Shown here in pieces: positions 43,996 to 56,239 of a DNA stretch of 64,000 bases (its first letter is position 1; every line of letters starts with the position of its first letter). The DNA is from Rhinopithecus roxellana (lineage: Eukaryota; Chordata; Mammalia; Primates; Cercopithecidae), in the NCBI RefSeq assembly GCF_007565055.1, contig NC_044563.1, positions 99,285,489 through 99,349,488 of the forward strand, read 5' to 3'. A model generated the notes under the pieces. That model searched no databases and was not told the DNA's origin. It saw nothing but the letters and a program-made list of their open reading frames with translations. The position numbers were made by a program, and so were the translations under genes.

Positions 43996-45472
43996 GTAAG
44001 AAAAATACATCTCTCACAGAGTACTTCAGGTGTTTGTTTGGCTTAGTGTCGATTTAATTATTTTATGATTAAGTAGTCCATTTGATTCATTTAGAGGCTA
44101 AAACCAGTGGGAGGAAGGAATTAACCACTGCTGAATAAATGCCACATTACCCAGGCTATCTCATTTAACCCATACAACAATCTTATTAGTGGGGATGATT
44201 TTCTTCATTTTACAAATCATGAAACTGAGGCATTGTTACATACTTTCCCTAACAAACAGAATTGTGACTTTGATTATAAAATTTGTGTTACGTTGTCTAT
44301 CTCATCATATGGCCTCCAAAGTATCATTTGTCAAAGAAAAACAGTGGAGATGAAAGGGGAGGGGGTGTGAAGAGTACATTTATTCTCCATGAAGCCACAT
44401 TCCTTTTTTGATGTTAAATAACCTTATTATTAAATATAACTATGTAGCTCACAGGAATCTGTCTTAGAATATACAGAAATGGAAATGTCTGTTAGAGCAA
44501 ATAGAGCAACTCCTTGACAATCTCTAAGAACAATAAGAAAGTGTACAGAGATATCTTTTCCCAGTAAGAATTATTCCGTGAGCACATCACCTATCCTATT
44601 TTTTTTTGTCCTTTCCCCCTTTTCTTCAATAAAACTTCATATGTTGTTTTTGATGTCTATAGAGGTATTAACTTTCCAATAGCTGACCTTGGCTGAGATG
44701 AAATCTCTCTAAATGGAACTGCCTTTCCATGTAAGCTTTCATATAATGGGCTTTGTCTCTCTTCCACCACTTAATACATGGCTTTTCTTCATAACAAAAT
44801 TCAAGGAAAAAATCTACTTAGGAAATATTTATTGCGTATCTACTGTGTGTGAAGCACTGTGCTAGACAGTGGCTGGTAACTTTTCCACATTGACTGGTCA
44901 ATCACAATTATTCTTTTCTATGGTGTGCAGTTGAAGCCCATGTAACAAATTTAAATCTATGCCATGTAGCACAAGAAGCTTCTTGAATACCATAGTCCAA
45001 TTTTTTCATGTCAGTAACCATAAAAGCAATTGCAAAGCACACTAGAAAAAAAGGTTTTAACATTACTATATCTTACTTTTGTGGTCTAAAGGGTTCTGCA
45101 GAACATTACCAATGACAAGATATTCCCAACCACCAGACCATAGGACAGTTTTCCCCAACATGTTAATCCAAAAATCTTCATTTCATATACATGACTAATC
45201 GGAGCAAATTTGTTTCACTTCAAAAGTTTTCAATTCTCTTAAGATTTTTGTACATTTCAACTGATAAAATTTTTCTTCTTTTACCTTTACAGCTTTTTAA
45301 CTTTCAAAGAAGTGCCAAAGTGATTGTACTATTTTGGCTTCCAATGTAGTATAAAGATTTGAGATTTTCCCTTTCTCTAGCTATCTATATGTGTTTTAAA
45401 ATTAAGAATTTGGAGAAAGTGGATTTTTAATCAATCATTTTGATGATAATTAATTACATTTTTCTTCTTTAG
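43996..45472. other. Short intron (1.5 kb) with an antisense MIR
   Basis: A reverse MIR lies at about 44120-44245 ('ctatctcatttaacccatac', 'tacaaatcatgaaactgagg'). A short old repeat word lies at about 44815-44880 ('tgtgaagcactgtgctagac'). The rest is single-copy-like and ends in the T-rich tract before the ttag acceptor at 45472. Confidence 0.6.
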
Positions 45473-45707
45473 CCAGTATCTGAAGAGTTTCAGAATGGGG
45501 AAGGCTTTGGCTATATTGTGGCTTTCAGGCCCAATGGAACACGTGGCTGGAAGGAAAAAATGGTGACATCCTCTGAAGCTTCCAAATTCATTTATCGAGA
45601 TGAAAGTGTCCCTCCTCTTACTCCCTTTGAAGTGAAAGTTGGCGTTTATAACAATAAAGGAGATGGGCCTTTTAGTCAAATTGTGGTCATCTGTTCAGCT
45701 GAAGGAG
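45473..45707 (+). CDS. CNTN5: CNTN5 exon: rest of FNIII domain 2
   Basis: This 235-nt exon (phase 0 to 1) encodes [20 protein letters not shown], then [40 protein letters not shown] and [26 protein letters not shown] is the C strand, and [17 protein letters not shown] is the F strand with the F-G turn. NGT is a possible N-glycosylation site. The acceptor is tttag/CC. The donor is GGAG/gtcagt, with C at +3, weaker than the other four donors in this window. If the donor were missed, the frame would run 11 codons into the intron and stop at 45737-45739. Confidence 0.95.
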
Positions 45708-46084
45708 GTCAGTTTTTTATTCCTATTATTTTTATTTAACACTTTATTTTGTTATACAAATAATCAGATATTGTTGTACATATATGAGAAAATACAAATA
45801 AGGCAAAAGAAATTCATAATCTCACTAAACTTTTCAGATATATATTTTCCAAGCTTTTTTAATTTTTTAAATTAAAAGTTGATTATTCCACGTATGTTTA
45901 TGTTTTTCACACCCTAACAATATATGGCAAACATATATCCACGTAAACAACAATATTGGTAATCCCTGCAGTATAATCCTTTCTCTGGGTGGACATTAAG
46001 CCAAACATCTTTAGTTTGAAATTTAGATACTTTTATATTTTTTCAATATATATGTAAAGTAGATTTAAATAAATGCTTCATTTT
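45708..46084. other. Intron start, AT-rich, nothing recognised
   Basis: Very AT-rich sequence directly after the exon. No repeat family or gene seen. Confidence 0.4.
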
Positions 46085-46360
46085 ATGTGACAAATAAATA
46101 TTTCTAACCCTATGCATAAAGCACTGTACTAATAAAGAAGTTTCAGACAGGGCTTTTTCTTGGAAGCTTTTCAAACACATCATGAAATCCTATGACAATC
46201 TTATGAAATAGACATTATTATCTCCATTACGTAGAAAGAGAAATTGACTTTCAGAAAAGTTAAAGAACATGCTAAAGGTTACACTGCTTGCAGCTGAGAA
46301 TTAAATCCAGGTTTGTCTAACCACTAACTCCTTGATTTTTGTATAACATGCTGCCTTCAT
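46085..46360 (-). repeat. MIR SINE (antisense)
   Basis: Reverse MIR order: 'tcctatgacaatcttatgaa', 'gacattattatctccattac', 'gttaaagaacatgctaaagg', 'taaatccaggtttgtctaac'. Confidence 0.7.
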
Positions 46361-46515
46361 ATGCATGACCATCTTTAATTCACAAGATAGAACTCATAGG
46401 TAGGCAGTACCGAGTAGACAATGTACCTATTTTACAGATGCATAAACTGAAAAATGGTTGTGCTTAATACATGGTAGAGCTACAGTGGAAACCCAGCTTC
46501 CGACATCAAAGATCC
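46361..46515 (-). repeat. MIR SINE (antisense), second copy
   Basis: 'acctattttacagatgcata' and 'tggtagagctacagtggaaa' mark a second reverse MIR directly beside the first, in the same orientation. Confidence 0.6.
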
Positions 46516-47129
46516 TGAGTTGTTTCAAGTTTTAACAAAAAATTCAGTTTTTTTTGGGTGAGAGAAAGTATAATAATAGATTTAGCCTCTTAAAGTTAGC
46601 TTTTCTTCTTAGTCCTTCTTCTATTCAAATGTAGGATTTCAATTGACCTTATAAGTGGGGAAAAAAATGAGAAAAGGAAAAAACAGACTTATGTTTCCTA
46701 AATTTACAAATGACTGAGAAAATATTCCACCAAAGGCAGCATTCATTTTACCCTCCCAATCAGTGTGGGAAATATAAACTAACCTTTATACTTCCTCTGT
46801 GCCCACATGCAGGACTTGAACAGCTCAAGAGTATTATTCATAATTAATTATTATAAAATGTGAATATTAAAAAACAAAGATAATGTTTGATTTATGGAAG
46901 ATGCAGCTTTTCAATAGTAAGCTACATCATATTTTTATAATATAGAGCCAAATTTTAAAGCAGAATCAGAAAGTTTATCTTAGCATAACAATAACCAGGG
47001 AAGTGAAGAATCAAGTAATGGCAAGGAACTATAGGTATTCTGATGAGATACTCATTGCACTTAGCATCTCAGATTTCTGAGGTGTTTTCAGATAAAGCCC
47101 GTAGGCCATGTTACTTATATTATCTAACG
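46516..47129. other. Intron sequence, nothing recognised
   Basis: AT-rich, no repeat or gene recognised. Confidence 0.4.
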
Positions 47130-47340
47130 TAAAGGTTAAAATCAAATATGAAATTGGAATCTCAAGCCTTAATCTACATTTATGGAAACGGAGTCTCAGA
47201 GAAGTTAAGTAACATGCTCAAATTAACACCAGTAAGTGACAGTTACAGGAAATGATAGTAAGTGACAGAGCTAGGATTTTAAACAGGTCTATATGACTGG
47301 AAAGCACATTTTTTAACTATTACACTATACTGCCTCATCA
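47130..47340 (-). repeat. MIR SINE (antisense), third copy
   Basis: 'tatggaaacggagtctcaga', 'gaagttaagtaacatgctca' and 'gtgacagagctaggatttta' are classic reverse MIR words. A short stretch ('agtaagtgacag') is repeated within it at about 47231 and 47258. Confidence 0.75.
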
Positions 47341-47959
47341 GGAATGTATACAATAATGATATTTTCTATTATTTATTGCTCAAAAGATCTGTTTTGAAGT
47401 ACATGTGTTATTCAGGAAGTGCATATTTTTTTCCTTTTAAAATGTTGGAACCTAATTATCAATTACATAGCGCCAAAGGTCACATGAGAGATTAATTGGA
47501 GAAGTTTGTGAATATGCTTTGTATAGTAACAACAGTGCTGCCTGTAAGAAATTCAGCTTTGTAATTTCTTTGTCAACCTTTACTTTGAAATTAATTTATA
47601 GCAACCAACTTGGGTTTTTTTACTTTGTGTTTTCTTAAACTTGAAATGGCTTGCCTTTGGAGATTTCTCTTTCAAACTAGATAGAAAATGTGCATATTTT
47701 CTTTTAAAGACACTGAGGTTATTCCTGTAACATATTTCATAGTAATGTAACACTTCATTTTTTTAGTCAACTGAAATACAAAATATATTAGGCAAATTAA
47801 ATCTGGACAGAGTCCTTTGTTCTGACAATGAAATTCAAGCACATATTTAGCATTTTCTCACTAATTAAGTTTACAAATTTGGAACTTTATATGTAAATAT
47901 GAATAAAGTGTCAGCATCATTAAAGTGTGTCAACCAAGAAAGGCAGGACAAGGGAAAAG
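47341..47959. other. Intron sequence, nothing recognised
   Basis: AT-rich single-copy-like DNA. Confidence 0.4.
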
Positions 47960-48130
47960 AAAAGCATTTACCTGGAGTTAGCGGAAACTGAGTCCAAATC
48001 TGATCACACTAACTAGACCATCTTGGGCAGTTTATTTAACTCTCTGAGGCTTAGCTTCCTCCACTTTAAAAATGAAGGTCTTAAAATAGAACATCTCTGG
48101 AATCCTGTACAAATCTAAAATTAAAACTCT
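47960..48130 (+). repeat. MIR SINE (sense)
   Basis: 'ctagaccatcttgggcagtt', 'tttaactctctgaggcttag' and 'ttcctccactttaaaaatga' follow the MIR core in forward order. Confidence 0.7.
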
Positions 48131-48162
48131 GTCAATTTATTCTATATTCTAAAGCATCATAT

Positions 48163-48335
48163 TAGCCGGGAGCAGTGGCTTACGCCTACTATAATCCCAA
48201 CACATTGGGAGGCTGAGGCAGGAGGATCACTTGAGCCCAGAAATTTAAGGCTGCAGTGAGCTATGACTATTATGGCACCACTATGTTGCAACTTGAGTGA
48301 AAGAGTGAGACCCTGTCTCAAAAAATTAATAAGTG
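48163..48335 (+). repeat. Alu-related monomer (short or internally deleted AluJ/FRAM type)
   Basis: Begins 'gccgggagcagtggcttacg' and passes from 'aggaggatcacttgagccca' straight into right-arm text ('aggctgcagtgagctatgac', 'gagaccctgtctc'). It is only about 170 bases, so it is either a free right monomer or an Alu that lost its middle. Old. Confidence 0.75.
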
Positions 48336-50955
48336 GATTAAAATAAAATAAAACATTCTTTTAAACAATTGTCTTAGTACAGATATAAGATGCACTTTTG
48401 CTATACAATAAAAAGGGAAAACCAACATCCTTTTTTAGTCACTTCACAATTTGCTTTACTTAAAAAGGAGTGAGCATTTCAAAGATTAAACCATTTTTAA
48501 AAAGAGTAAAGGCCTGTAATGCACTTGTAAAATAACGTATTACACTCTTAGACTCTTGCCAGTGGAGGTTTCTCCCCTCTATGTCTATGGATGTTCATAC
48601 AGCTTCACAGTGTGTCTTTTATCATTACACTCTTGCGCAAAGCCCAACTAATCTGAGCTAGATTGTATTTCTCCATAAGACAAATCCTGCTTCCTTATTC
48701 TTCCGTTAACCCAATCCACTTGTTTATCACCTCAAAGTCCCTCCACATTCTTAGATACAGTAAAGAACAAGAGGGGAGAGACTGCCTTTCTATTTCCATT
48801 TACGGGCTTAGTTCTTCCTCTTCCTTTCAAGATTACAGCTACATGCCTTAAGCACTGTGAAAAAGCCACCTTTTCATAGCCGATACCAAGCTGGGAAGAA
48901 AAATGTCAAATGCAGCTACCAGAATTTATGTTATTGGGAGGGAAGCACAGAACAGAAAAACTTACAAGGCACACCTTACAGTACTACTTCTCAACCTGTT
49001 TCCCAGTGGAACATGGATAATAGATGACATTCATACCCAGAACATGCTTTTATACGTGTTTATGTGCATTCTCCATTCTCTGTATCCCTTTCTTTTCCTC
49101 TCAATAAAGTATATCAGAATGCAAATAAAATTACATTATTTTAGAGAAAACCTTGAATTGACATGTTTTTTCAAAGAAATAATCATTTACAAATGTTGAT
49201 GCTTGATCAATAAATCACTTGGGATATGACCTTAAGTCTCACAACTCTGAGGTTTAGTACTGCCCTAGAGTACTCTCAGAAAAAGTTTCAAATGCTTTTT
49301 CTGCTAACCTTTCAATGTTGCCACAAGAGAAGCAACCCTTAATGACTCTGTCAGTGCGAAACGGCATCTGACATAAGCCCTGGAGAAGAGAGATATTTGC
49401 CTGCCAAGATATCCATGTACCCTGTACATGTGTCAAATATCTTTGCCATTTAAACCAAGCAAGGTTTATGGGCATTCCTAAGCCTGACTTCAGACCTCTA
49501 GGGTATGATATAATTCTGTACAACACCCTTATTTTGGAAACAATTCCGTTTGTTATAAAAAGAACAGTGAAATTTCAAAATAAGTTCTCAAAATGCATGG
49601 TAAAGTTGATAAAAAATAATTTTTTTCCAAGATAAAAAAATTAAATTGGCTTTTTCTTCCACATTTCAAGAAATAATGAATACTCAAACATACCCATTTT
49701 CCACTTAGTTCTTCTCACCGTAACTTCAGAAACGAAAAGAACTGGAGCGTTCAATTAAACCTAATGGAAAAACAGAAGAAAATTTGATATAGTTAATTAT
49801 AGTTTGAAAGATTTATTTACTTGTGATGTGCTTGATCCTTTATCCTTTCTAGTTTTCTTGGCTTTTGCCTTATCTGTAAAAAATGTCCTGCTCATATATT
49901 TATTAAACCTAAAAAGCCTGTCCTCATTTGCAGAAAATGATATACAATTATCTCATTGCAAGTGGAGCTACCACAGCCCAAATTAAAACCTAACATTCCT
50001 AAGCTGTTATTCTCCAGATCCATCCTTAGCTGAAACTGAGCTCAGTGGGATTTATGTGAACTTGAAAATTAATAAATTGACATATTAGTTGTAAAATACA
50101 AGAAATAATTTTCTGTCTTTTCCAGATGATCTATTTGATTTAGTGCCTATAAAAGTTCAACTGCAGCTGTCTTCACTGAATTTTTAAATAATGAAACCAT
50201 ACCTTTTCTCTCAAGGAGTTTATTAAACTCTCTTTTGATTAATGCTGTTGCTCTAGTGGTCTCTTGGAAAGGGATCTCTTGGGAAGTCAGGTGTATAGTC
50301 AATATTACAAGCACATACCCCAATATTACATGAAGAACTCCAGCTGCTAGGTCACTTAATACAAATGTATCATCTAAATTCATGAACATGGTAATGCTGT
50401 TCAACATTTTTAATCTAACAGAAACAAACCTATCAATCAGCCTGTCCACTACATATCCCAAGATTACACTGAAGGAGTTAGCCATGGCCTAATTAATATC
50501 ATCACAAGTAACAGGAAAAAAAAAAAAAAAGAGGTTTCCTTCTAAGTCTTTGATTCCACTAGATATAATGCTAGTACAGTCTCAGAAATAAGTTTCTGAA
50601 CTTTTATTAAATTACCCCAGTGTAATAGATGGGAGTGAGAGTGGCAGAAAACATCCTGTGGTTTAGAGATCAGGAGAGTTTCAGAGATGCCTGAATGTGA
50701 CATGACTGAGGAGGAGCTGTGCAGCTGAGGTTCAAAATTACCAGGGAGTCTGTGAAATAGGAATCAAAGGAGTTGATAGTGAGCCTGTGGCAGGGTTAAG
50801 TGGGTGATGATGGGGACCTAGATGGTTTCTCGCAAGACCTAGAAATAGAGAGCCCAAGTGGGGAGCCCAACACAAACATTCTTGAGAGAAGTTAGATGTA
50901 GAGGGGCAAAGGGGAAAGAGAGAAATAGAAAAGGAAAAAAACATCAGGTGAGTAT
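48336..50955. other. Intron sequence, no recognised repeat; one unexplained open frame
   Basis: About 2.6 kb without a clear repeat. An A-run lies at about 50515-50530. A minus-strand frame at 50485-50147 (112 codons, beginning MANSFSVILGYVVDRL) has no family I recognise. Nothing around it suggests a gene. Confidence 0.45.
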
Positions 50956-50965
50956 AACAGAGACA

Positions 50966-51256
50966 GGCCGGGCGCGGTGGCTCAACCCTGTAATCCCAGC
51001 ACTTTGGGAGGCCGAGACTGGTGGATCACGAGGTCAGGAGATCGAGACTATCCTGGCTAACACGGTGAAACCCCGTCTCTACTAAAAAATACAAAAAGCT
51101 AGCCGGGCGTGGTGGCGGGCGCCTGTAGTCCCAGCTACTCGGGAGGCTGAGGCAGGAGAATGGCGTGAACCCGGGAGGCGGAGCTTGCAGTGAGCTGAAG
51201 TGAGCTGAGATCCGGCCACTGCACTCCAGCCCGGGGGGCAGAGCGAGGCTCCATCT

Positions 51257-51294
<38 letters not shown>
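50966..51294 (+). mobile_element. AluY, Old World monkey type (left member of a pair)
   Basis: Full-length Alu with a 37-base pure A tail at 51258-51294. The right arm has GAGATCCGGCCACTGCACTC and a short internal duplication ('gtgagctgaagtgagctgag'). Its left flank AACAGAGACA (50956-50965) is not repeated after its own tail but appears after the second Alu at 51811. Confidence 0.95.
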
Positions 51295-51297
<3 letters not shown>

Positions 51298-51505
51298 TCT
51301 CCTCCACATCAGCCTGGGAAGCCCATAAATGCTCCTTAACAAGTCACTTCAAAGTCACCTCCTTCCCTGACCCACGGAAGCAGATGTGATCACCTTCACC
51401 TTGGAGCCAGCAAAGTGCCCCTTACAGAGAATCCCATTGCTGTGACTGTTTAGTACACGAAGACCTGCTGTCACTAAACCGGAGGCTCCCCGCGGGCTTT
51501 CGCTT
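51295..51505 (+). repeat. L2-like spacer between two AluYs
   Basis: About 211 bases, GC-richer than the surrounding intron. 'cctccttccctgacccac' and 'gtcactaaaccggaggctcc' resemble the 3' part of an L2 LINE. Because the two Alus share one outer TSD, this spacer probably came from elsewhere with them. Confidence 0.5.
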
Positions 51506-52070
<565 letters not shown>

Positions 52071-52622
52071 GTGATCCCTTCATCTATTTTGTCTTTTTGT
52101 TTACTTCTAATCTTATTCTATCCATTCCTCTGTCAGTTATTTGGAGGCAATTGGGCAACAAAAGAAGGAACTATCTGTTTTCTATAAAACTTATTCTGTC
52201 ACTCAAAATGGACTCTACGAGGTGAAGAATGAGCCAGCCTCTGTCTTTATGCCAATTTAAAAACAGAGGAAAGAGTATTTGAGTCCCAAGTTCTAGTTGG
52301 AGCTTTTTCACAGCTAAAAGCAGAGTATGGATAAATCAACTTCTGTACGTTTTACTTTTCTAATCTGCAAAATGACAGCATGGATTTAAAACAGATCCAT
52401 TACCCCAAAGCACATAGGAGTTAGGTAAGAAATAAAAATAATAAAGTACTCTTGTGTGAGACAATAGGGAGTGGTAGGAACTCTGGCATATGTAGAAGCA
52501 CATGCCCAGACTGAGGGAGTCCACCACTAAACCTCATCGGTCAACACTCAAGAATTCAGGCTTCATACTGTCTTCTTTCCCCTGTCCCCCCCAAGCAAGA
52601 GAAGCCAGAAATTCATCTTTTC
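52071..52622. other. Intron sequence, nothing recognised
   Basis: Single-copy-like; faint MIR-like words near 52320-52400 are not enough for a call. Confidence 0.35.
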
Positions 52623-53239
52623 TTTTTTTTTTTTTTTAATTATAAGTTCTAGGGTACATGTGCACAACGTGCAGGTTTGTTACATATGTATACATGTGCC
52701 ATGTTGGTGTGCTGCACCCATTAACTCGTCATTTACATTAGATATATCTCCTAATGCTATCCCTCTCCCCTACCCCCTCCCCACAATAGGTCCCGGTGTG
52801 TGTTGTTCCCCTTCCTGTGTCCAAGTGATCTCATTGTTCAGTTCCCACCTATGAGTGAGAACATGTGGTGTTTGGTTTCCTGTTCTTCCGATAGTTTACT
52901 GAGAATGATGGTTTCCAGCTGCATCAATGTCCCTACAAAGGACATGAACTCATCCTTTTTTATGGCTGCATAGTGTTTCATGGTGTATATGTGCCACATT
53001 TTCTTAATCCAGTCTATTATTCATGGACATTTGGGTTGGTTCCAAGTCTTTGCTATTGTGAATAGTGCCGCAGTAAACATACGTGTGCATGTGTCTTTAT
53101 AGCAGCATGATTTATAATCCTTTGGGTATATACCCAGTAATGGGATGGCTGGATCAAATGGTATTTCTAGCTCTAGATCCTTGAGGAATTGCCACATTGT
53201 CTTCCACAATGGTTGAACTAGTTTACAGTCCCACCAACA
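52623..53239 (-). mobile_element. L1PA 3' end (antisense), 5'-truncated
   Basis: On the + strand it begins with a T-rich head and 'taagttctagggtacatgtg', and ends at 'gtttacagtcccaccaac'. Imperfect TSD: AAATTCATCTTTTC at 52609-52622 and AAATTCTTATTTTC at 53240-53253 (12 of 14 matching). The ORF2 remnant is open for about 60 codons on the minus strand. It lacks the extra 3'UTR unit of the copies at 27675 and 31170, so it belongs to another subfamily. Confidence 0.93.
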
Positions 53240-53611
53240 AAATTCTTATTTTCAAATGTTGGTTTAAATTAATTTAACACATGATGTAGACAAACAAAAC
53301 ATGACTAAAGACCCACTGTCCATGCATTTGTGACTTTGGAGCCAAATGACTTCTAGAGTCCTTTCTAGTTGTAACTTTCCATCAATCGGTTACAATGGGA
53401 TGCTCAAAGCGAACGGCCAGTTTCAGTGCAAACCAGATGTTCTGTGATCCAGTTAATTACTTCTGTCTGCAGACCAATTTTTGACCCAGTTGAAAATGTT
53501 CACTTGGGTATAAATATTACATACTAAAATTTCTGGGAAAATCTGACTAAGGTCACTCTTTTTACATGCTGAAATTTCTAATTCAGGTCAACATAGATCA
53601 ACTTCTGATAC

Positions 53612-53832
53612 CAGTCAGGGATGTTCAATCTTTTGGCTTCCTTGGGCCACATTGAAAGAAGAAGAATTGTCTTGGACCACACATAAAATACACTAACAAT
53701 GATAGCTGATAAGCTAAAAAAAGAAAAAAAAAAAGTTACAAAAAGAAATCTTATGTTTTAAGAAGTTCACAGATTTTGGGGGGGGCCACATTCAAAGCTG
53801 TTCTGGGCCAAGCCTGGACACGCTTGATTAGA
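53612..53832. repeat. DNA-transposon-like (MITE-type) element
   Basis: 'cagggatgttcaatcttttg' at the left and 'gggccaagcctggacacgct' at the right form imperfect terminal inverted repeats. The middle ('ttgggccacattgaaagaag', 'gtcttggaccacacataaaa') matches a common mammalian non-autonomous DNA element that I cannot name with certainty. Confidence 0.6.
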
Positions 53833-55589
53833 TTAAGAGGGTGAAAAACAATTTAAAATGACTCTTCAGTTCTTGTTGATTGATTCACTGTCATTCAATT
53901 ATATGAAATTATAACATGCAGTTCCCCAAAATGCAACTGTGAAATGTAGGTGTGATATGACCCCAATTTAAAATCCTTAGAACTTTTAAATAAAAATTAA
54001 GGTGCTTGTTTGAGAAGCAGGTTTCTGAACATTTTTATTTACTTTTACTTTAACATTTTTTAAGCTTTCTATGTGAGAACTACTTAAACTTGTACAGTAG
54101 TACTGAAAGTTGATAGAGAAATAATTCCTTTCTTTGGAGATAAAGAGATAGGGAAAGGTTGCTACCCCACCACATGTTTTGTGCTTCTGAAGTTATTTAT
54201 CCCCCTGCAATCTTCTTTGACAAAGATGTAATTGCTTCAGCAATATAAAAGCTGAAAGAAGGCATTTGGAACACAAATCTCTGCAATGCATTTATTCTGA
54301 AGAGAAGTAAAACTGCTACTGAATAGCAAATGATATTCAAAATGTGGTTTCCTTTCAAATAAACTGTATCCTAAATCCCAGAGATCAAGTTGTACACACC
54401 TCAAAAACATCAACATTCTTTCATTTACTTGCAAAATCAAGAATTTTAACTCCTACTAAACAGCAATGGGGAAAAAATGTCCGTTGCAAGTCTGGTAATC
54501 AGAATTCTAGAATAAGAGAAGATTTTTCCAGAATGCATGTTTTAAATTGGATAGATGCACAAATAATAGGGAGTTGGAAAGTGAGATGAGGGAAACCGCT
54601 GAGCAAAGGAAAATAATAAAAAAAAATTCAAAAGGTGACAGAATGAGCAATTATAATTTATACTATGGCAGTAATTAATGCCAGCTTCTGTGTAAAAATT
54701 AATGTGAATTCACCAAAGCACTTTGAGATGACACAATTATAGCATGTGTTTTTAACAAAGGTTTGGCCAAAAGAAAATAATTGCTTGGTGCAAACATGGA
54801 CCAACCAAGTTTTTGCAGGCTCCTTTTGCAGTAACAGGGTAGATATTTTTGACTGATATATTTCAATTAATAATATATAAAAGCATTCCAGACACATGTA
54901 TGACTAGCTTCTTTTAGAAAAGGAAACACCTCAGAAAATGATATGGCTTCAATGTTGCCTTTTAACATTTTTATTTAGAACTCAATCTTTGCTATATGGT
55001 TCCCTAAATTGAAGAAAATAAAACAAAACAAAAATTTCATAGGTGAAGCTGAGCTCTAATCAGTGACAAGGGGTTAGTACCAAAATCTCTACAATTTTTA
55101 TGGAGTAGAATTTTTTAATAGACTTTTTACAGAACTGTTTGAACTAATGTATGGCCTTTATTCTGCCATTTCATTTAACGTGTGTTTGTGACACAGTATT
55201 TCTGATTCAACTGTGTCAATACTAGAAATATTTTGTTCCTCACATCCAGTGCAGGCTCGAATAAAGTGCACCTTTTGATGGATGCCAGTCAGACATTGTG
55301 TGTTTCAAAAAAATTAGTGTGAAAGGTCACTGAATGTAGAAACAAATGAAAAGGTGGTTTTGAGCCACAGCACTGAGCCCTTCAGGGACTTTCTTTTCCA
55401 CCTGCACCTGTCTTAAAAGTCAATGCATGCCATTTAAATATCATGATTCATAGCATATTCCTTATATAATCACAAAAATGTAGTTTTGTGGTGGAACAAC
55501 AAAAAGTATCTAATGAAATTTAGATACTATTTATGCCTACACAGAATAAAAAATAAAATAATATGGTATTTTGTGAATGAACATTTTTA
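53833..55589. other. Repeat-poor intron sequence
   Basis: About 1.75 kb with no recognised transposon. 55140-55460 has a fairly even base mix and few simple runs. Open frames at 54237-54897 on both strands are short and unrelated to known families. A conserved regulatory block is possible but unproved. Confidence 0.45.
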
Positions 55590-55765
55590 ATGCCAAGCAC
55601 AGTACTAAATATTTTATATGTACTATTCTAATTAAAACCAACCTTTAAATCTATGAGATAAATACTCTCATTATAATCATGTTATAGATGAGGGAACTAG
55701 GGCTTAGAAAGAGATAAAACAACTTACCCAAAGGTAAATAAATAGCTAAATAAGTATTTTAAGGC
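55590..55765 (-). repeat. MIR SINE (antisense)
   Basis: 'gccaagcacagtactaaata', 'tatgagataaatactctcat' and 'gagggaactagggcttagaa' are reverse MIR landmarks. A short (CAGCAA)-like stretch follows at about 55770-55790. Confidence 0.65.
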
Positions 55766-56129
55766 AAAAAGCAACAGCAGCAGCAACAACAAAAAAAGCA
55801 AACTCTGACGCCACAGTCCATTTTTATAGGCATTATGCTACACTGGCAGAAAATTTAAGTTCCCCAGAAATGTCTTAGCTGATCCAAGGATTAATGTCTT
55901 TGCCTGTCTTGCTAGATTTGTCATTTGTCATTGGTAAGGTATTGATGAGACTTGACCCAAGTATAGAAATCCAAAAGGATCACCTTTATATTTTGTTGTG
56001 TTTTTTATAACTACCACAGCACTTCATTTCAAAAATAAGGTAAGAGGAAGTTAACACCTGACAGACTCAGGTGCAGTGCTTTGATGGACATAAACTTTTT
56101 ATAATTGTGTTTTATTTTCTTTCATACAG
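55766..56129. other. Intron end before fifth exon
   Basis: Nothing recognised apart from the T-rich polypyrimidine tract (56107-56128) and the atacag acceptor. Confidence 0.5.
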
Positions 56130-56239
56130 AACCCAGTGCTGCTCCCACAGATGTCAAGGCAACAAGTGTGTCTGTGTCAGAGATTCTCGTTGCATGGAAA
56201 CACATTAAAGAGAGTCTAGGAAGACCACAGGGATTTGAG
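56130..56239 (+). CDS. CNTN5: CNTN5 exon: start of FNIII domain 3
   Basis: This 110-nt exon (phase 1 to 0) encodes [20 protein letters not shown] then [23 protein letters not shown] is the linker from FNIII 2 and EILVAWK the B strand with the core Trp. The exon stops at the start of the C strand; the continuing exon (about GYW in the family) is not found before the window end, so this intron exceeds 7.7 kb. [12 protein letters not shown] differs from the equivalents I remember in CNTN4 and CNTN6. The acceptor is atacag/AA and the donor TGAG/gtatga. Confidence 0.95.
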
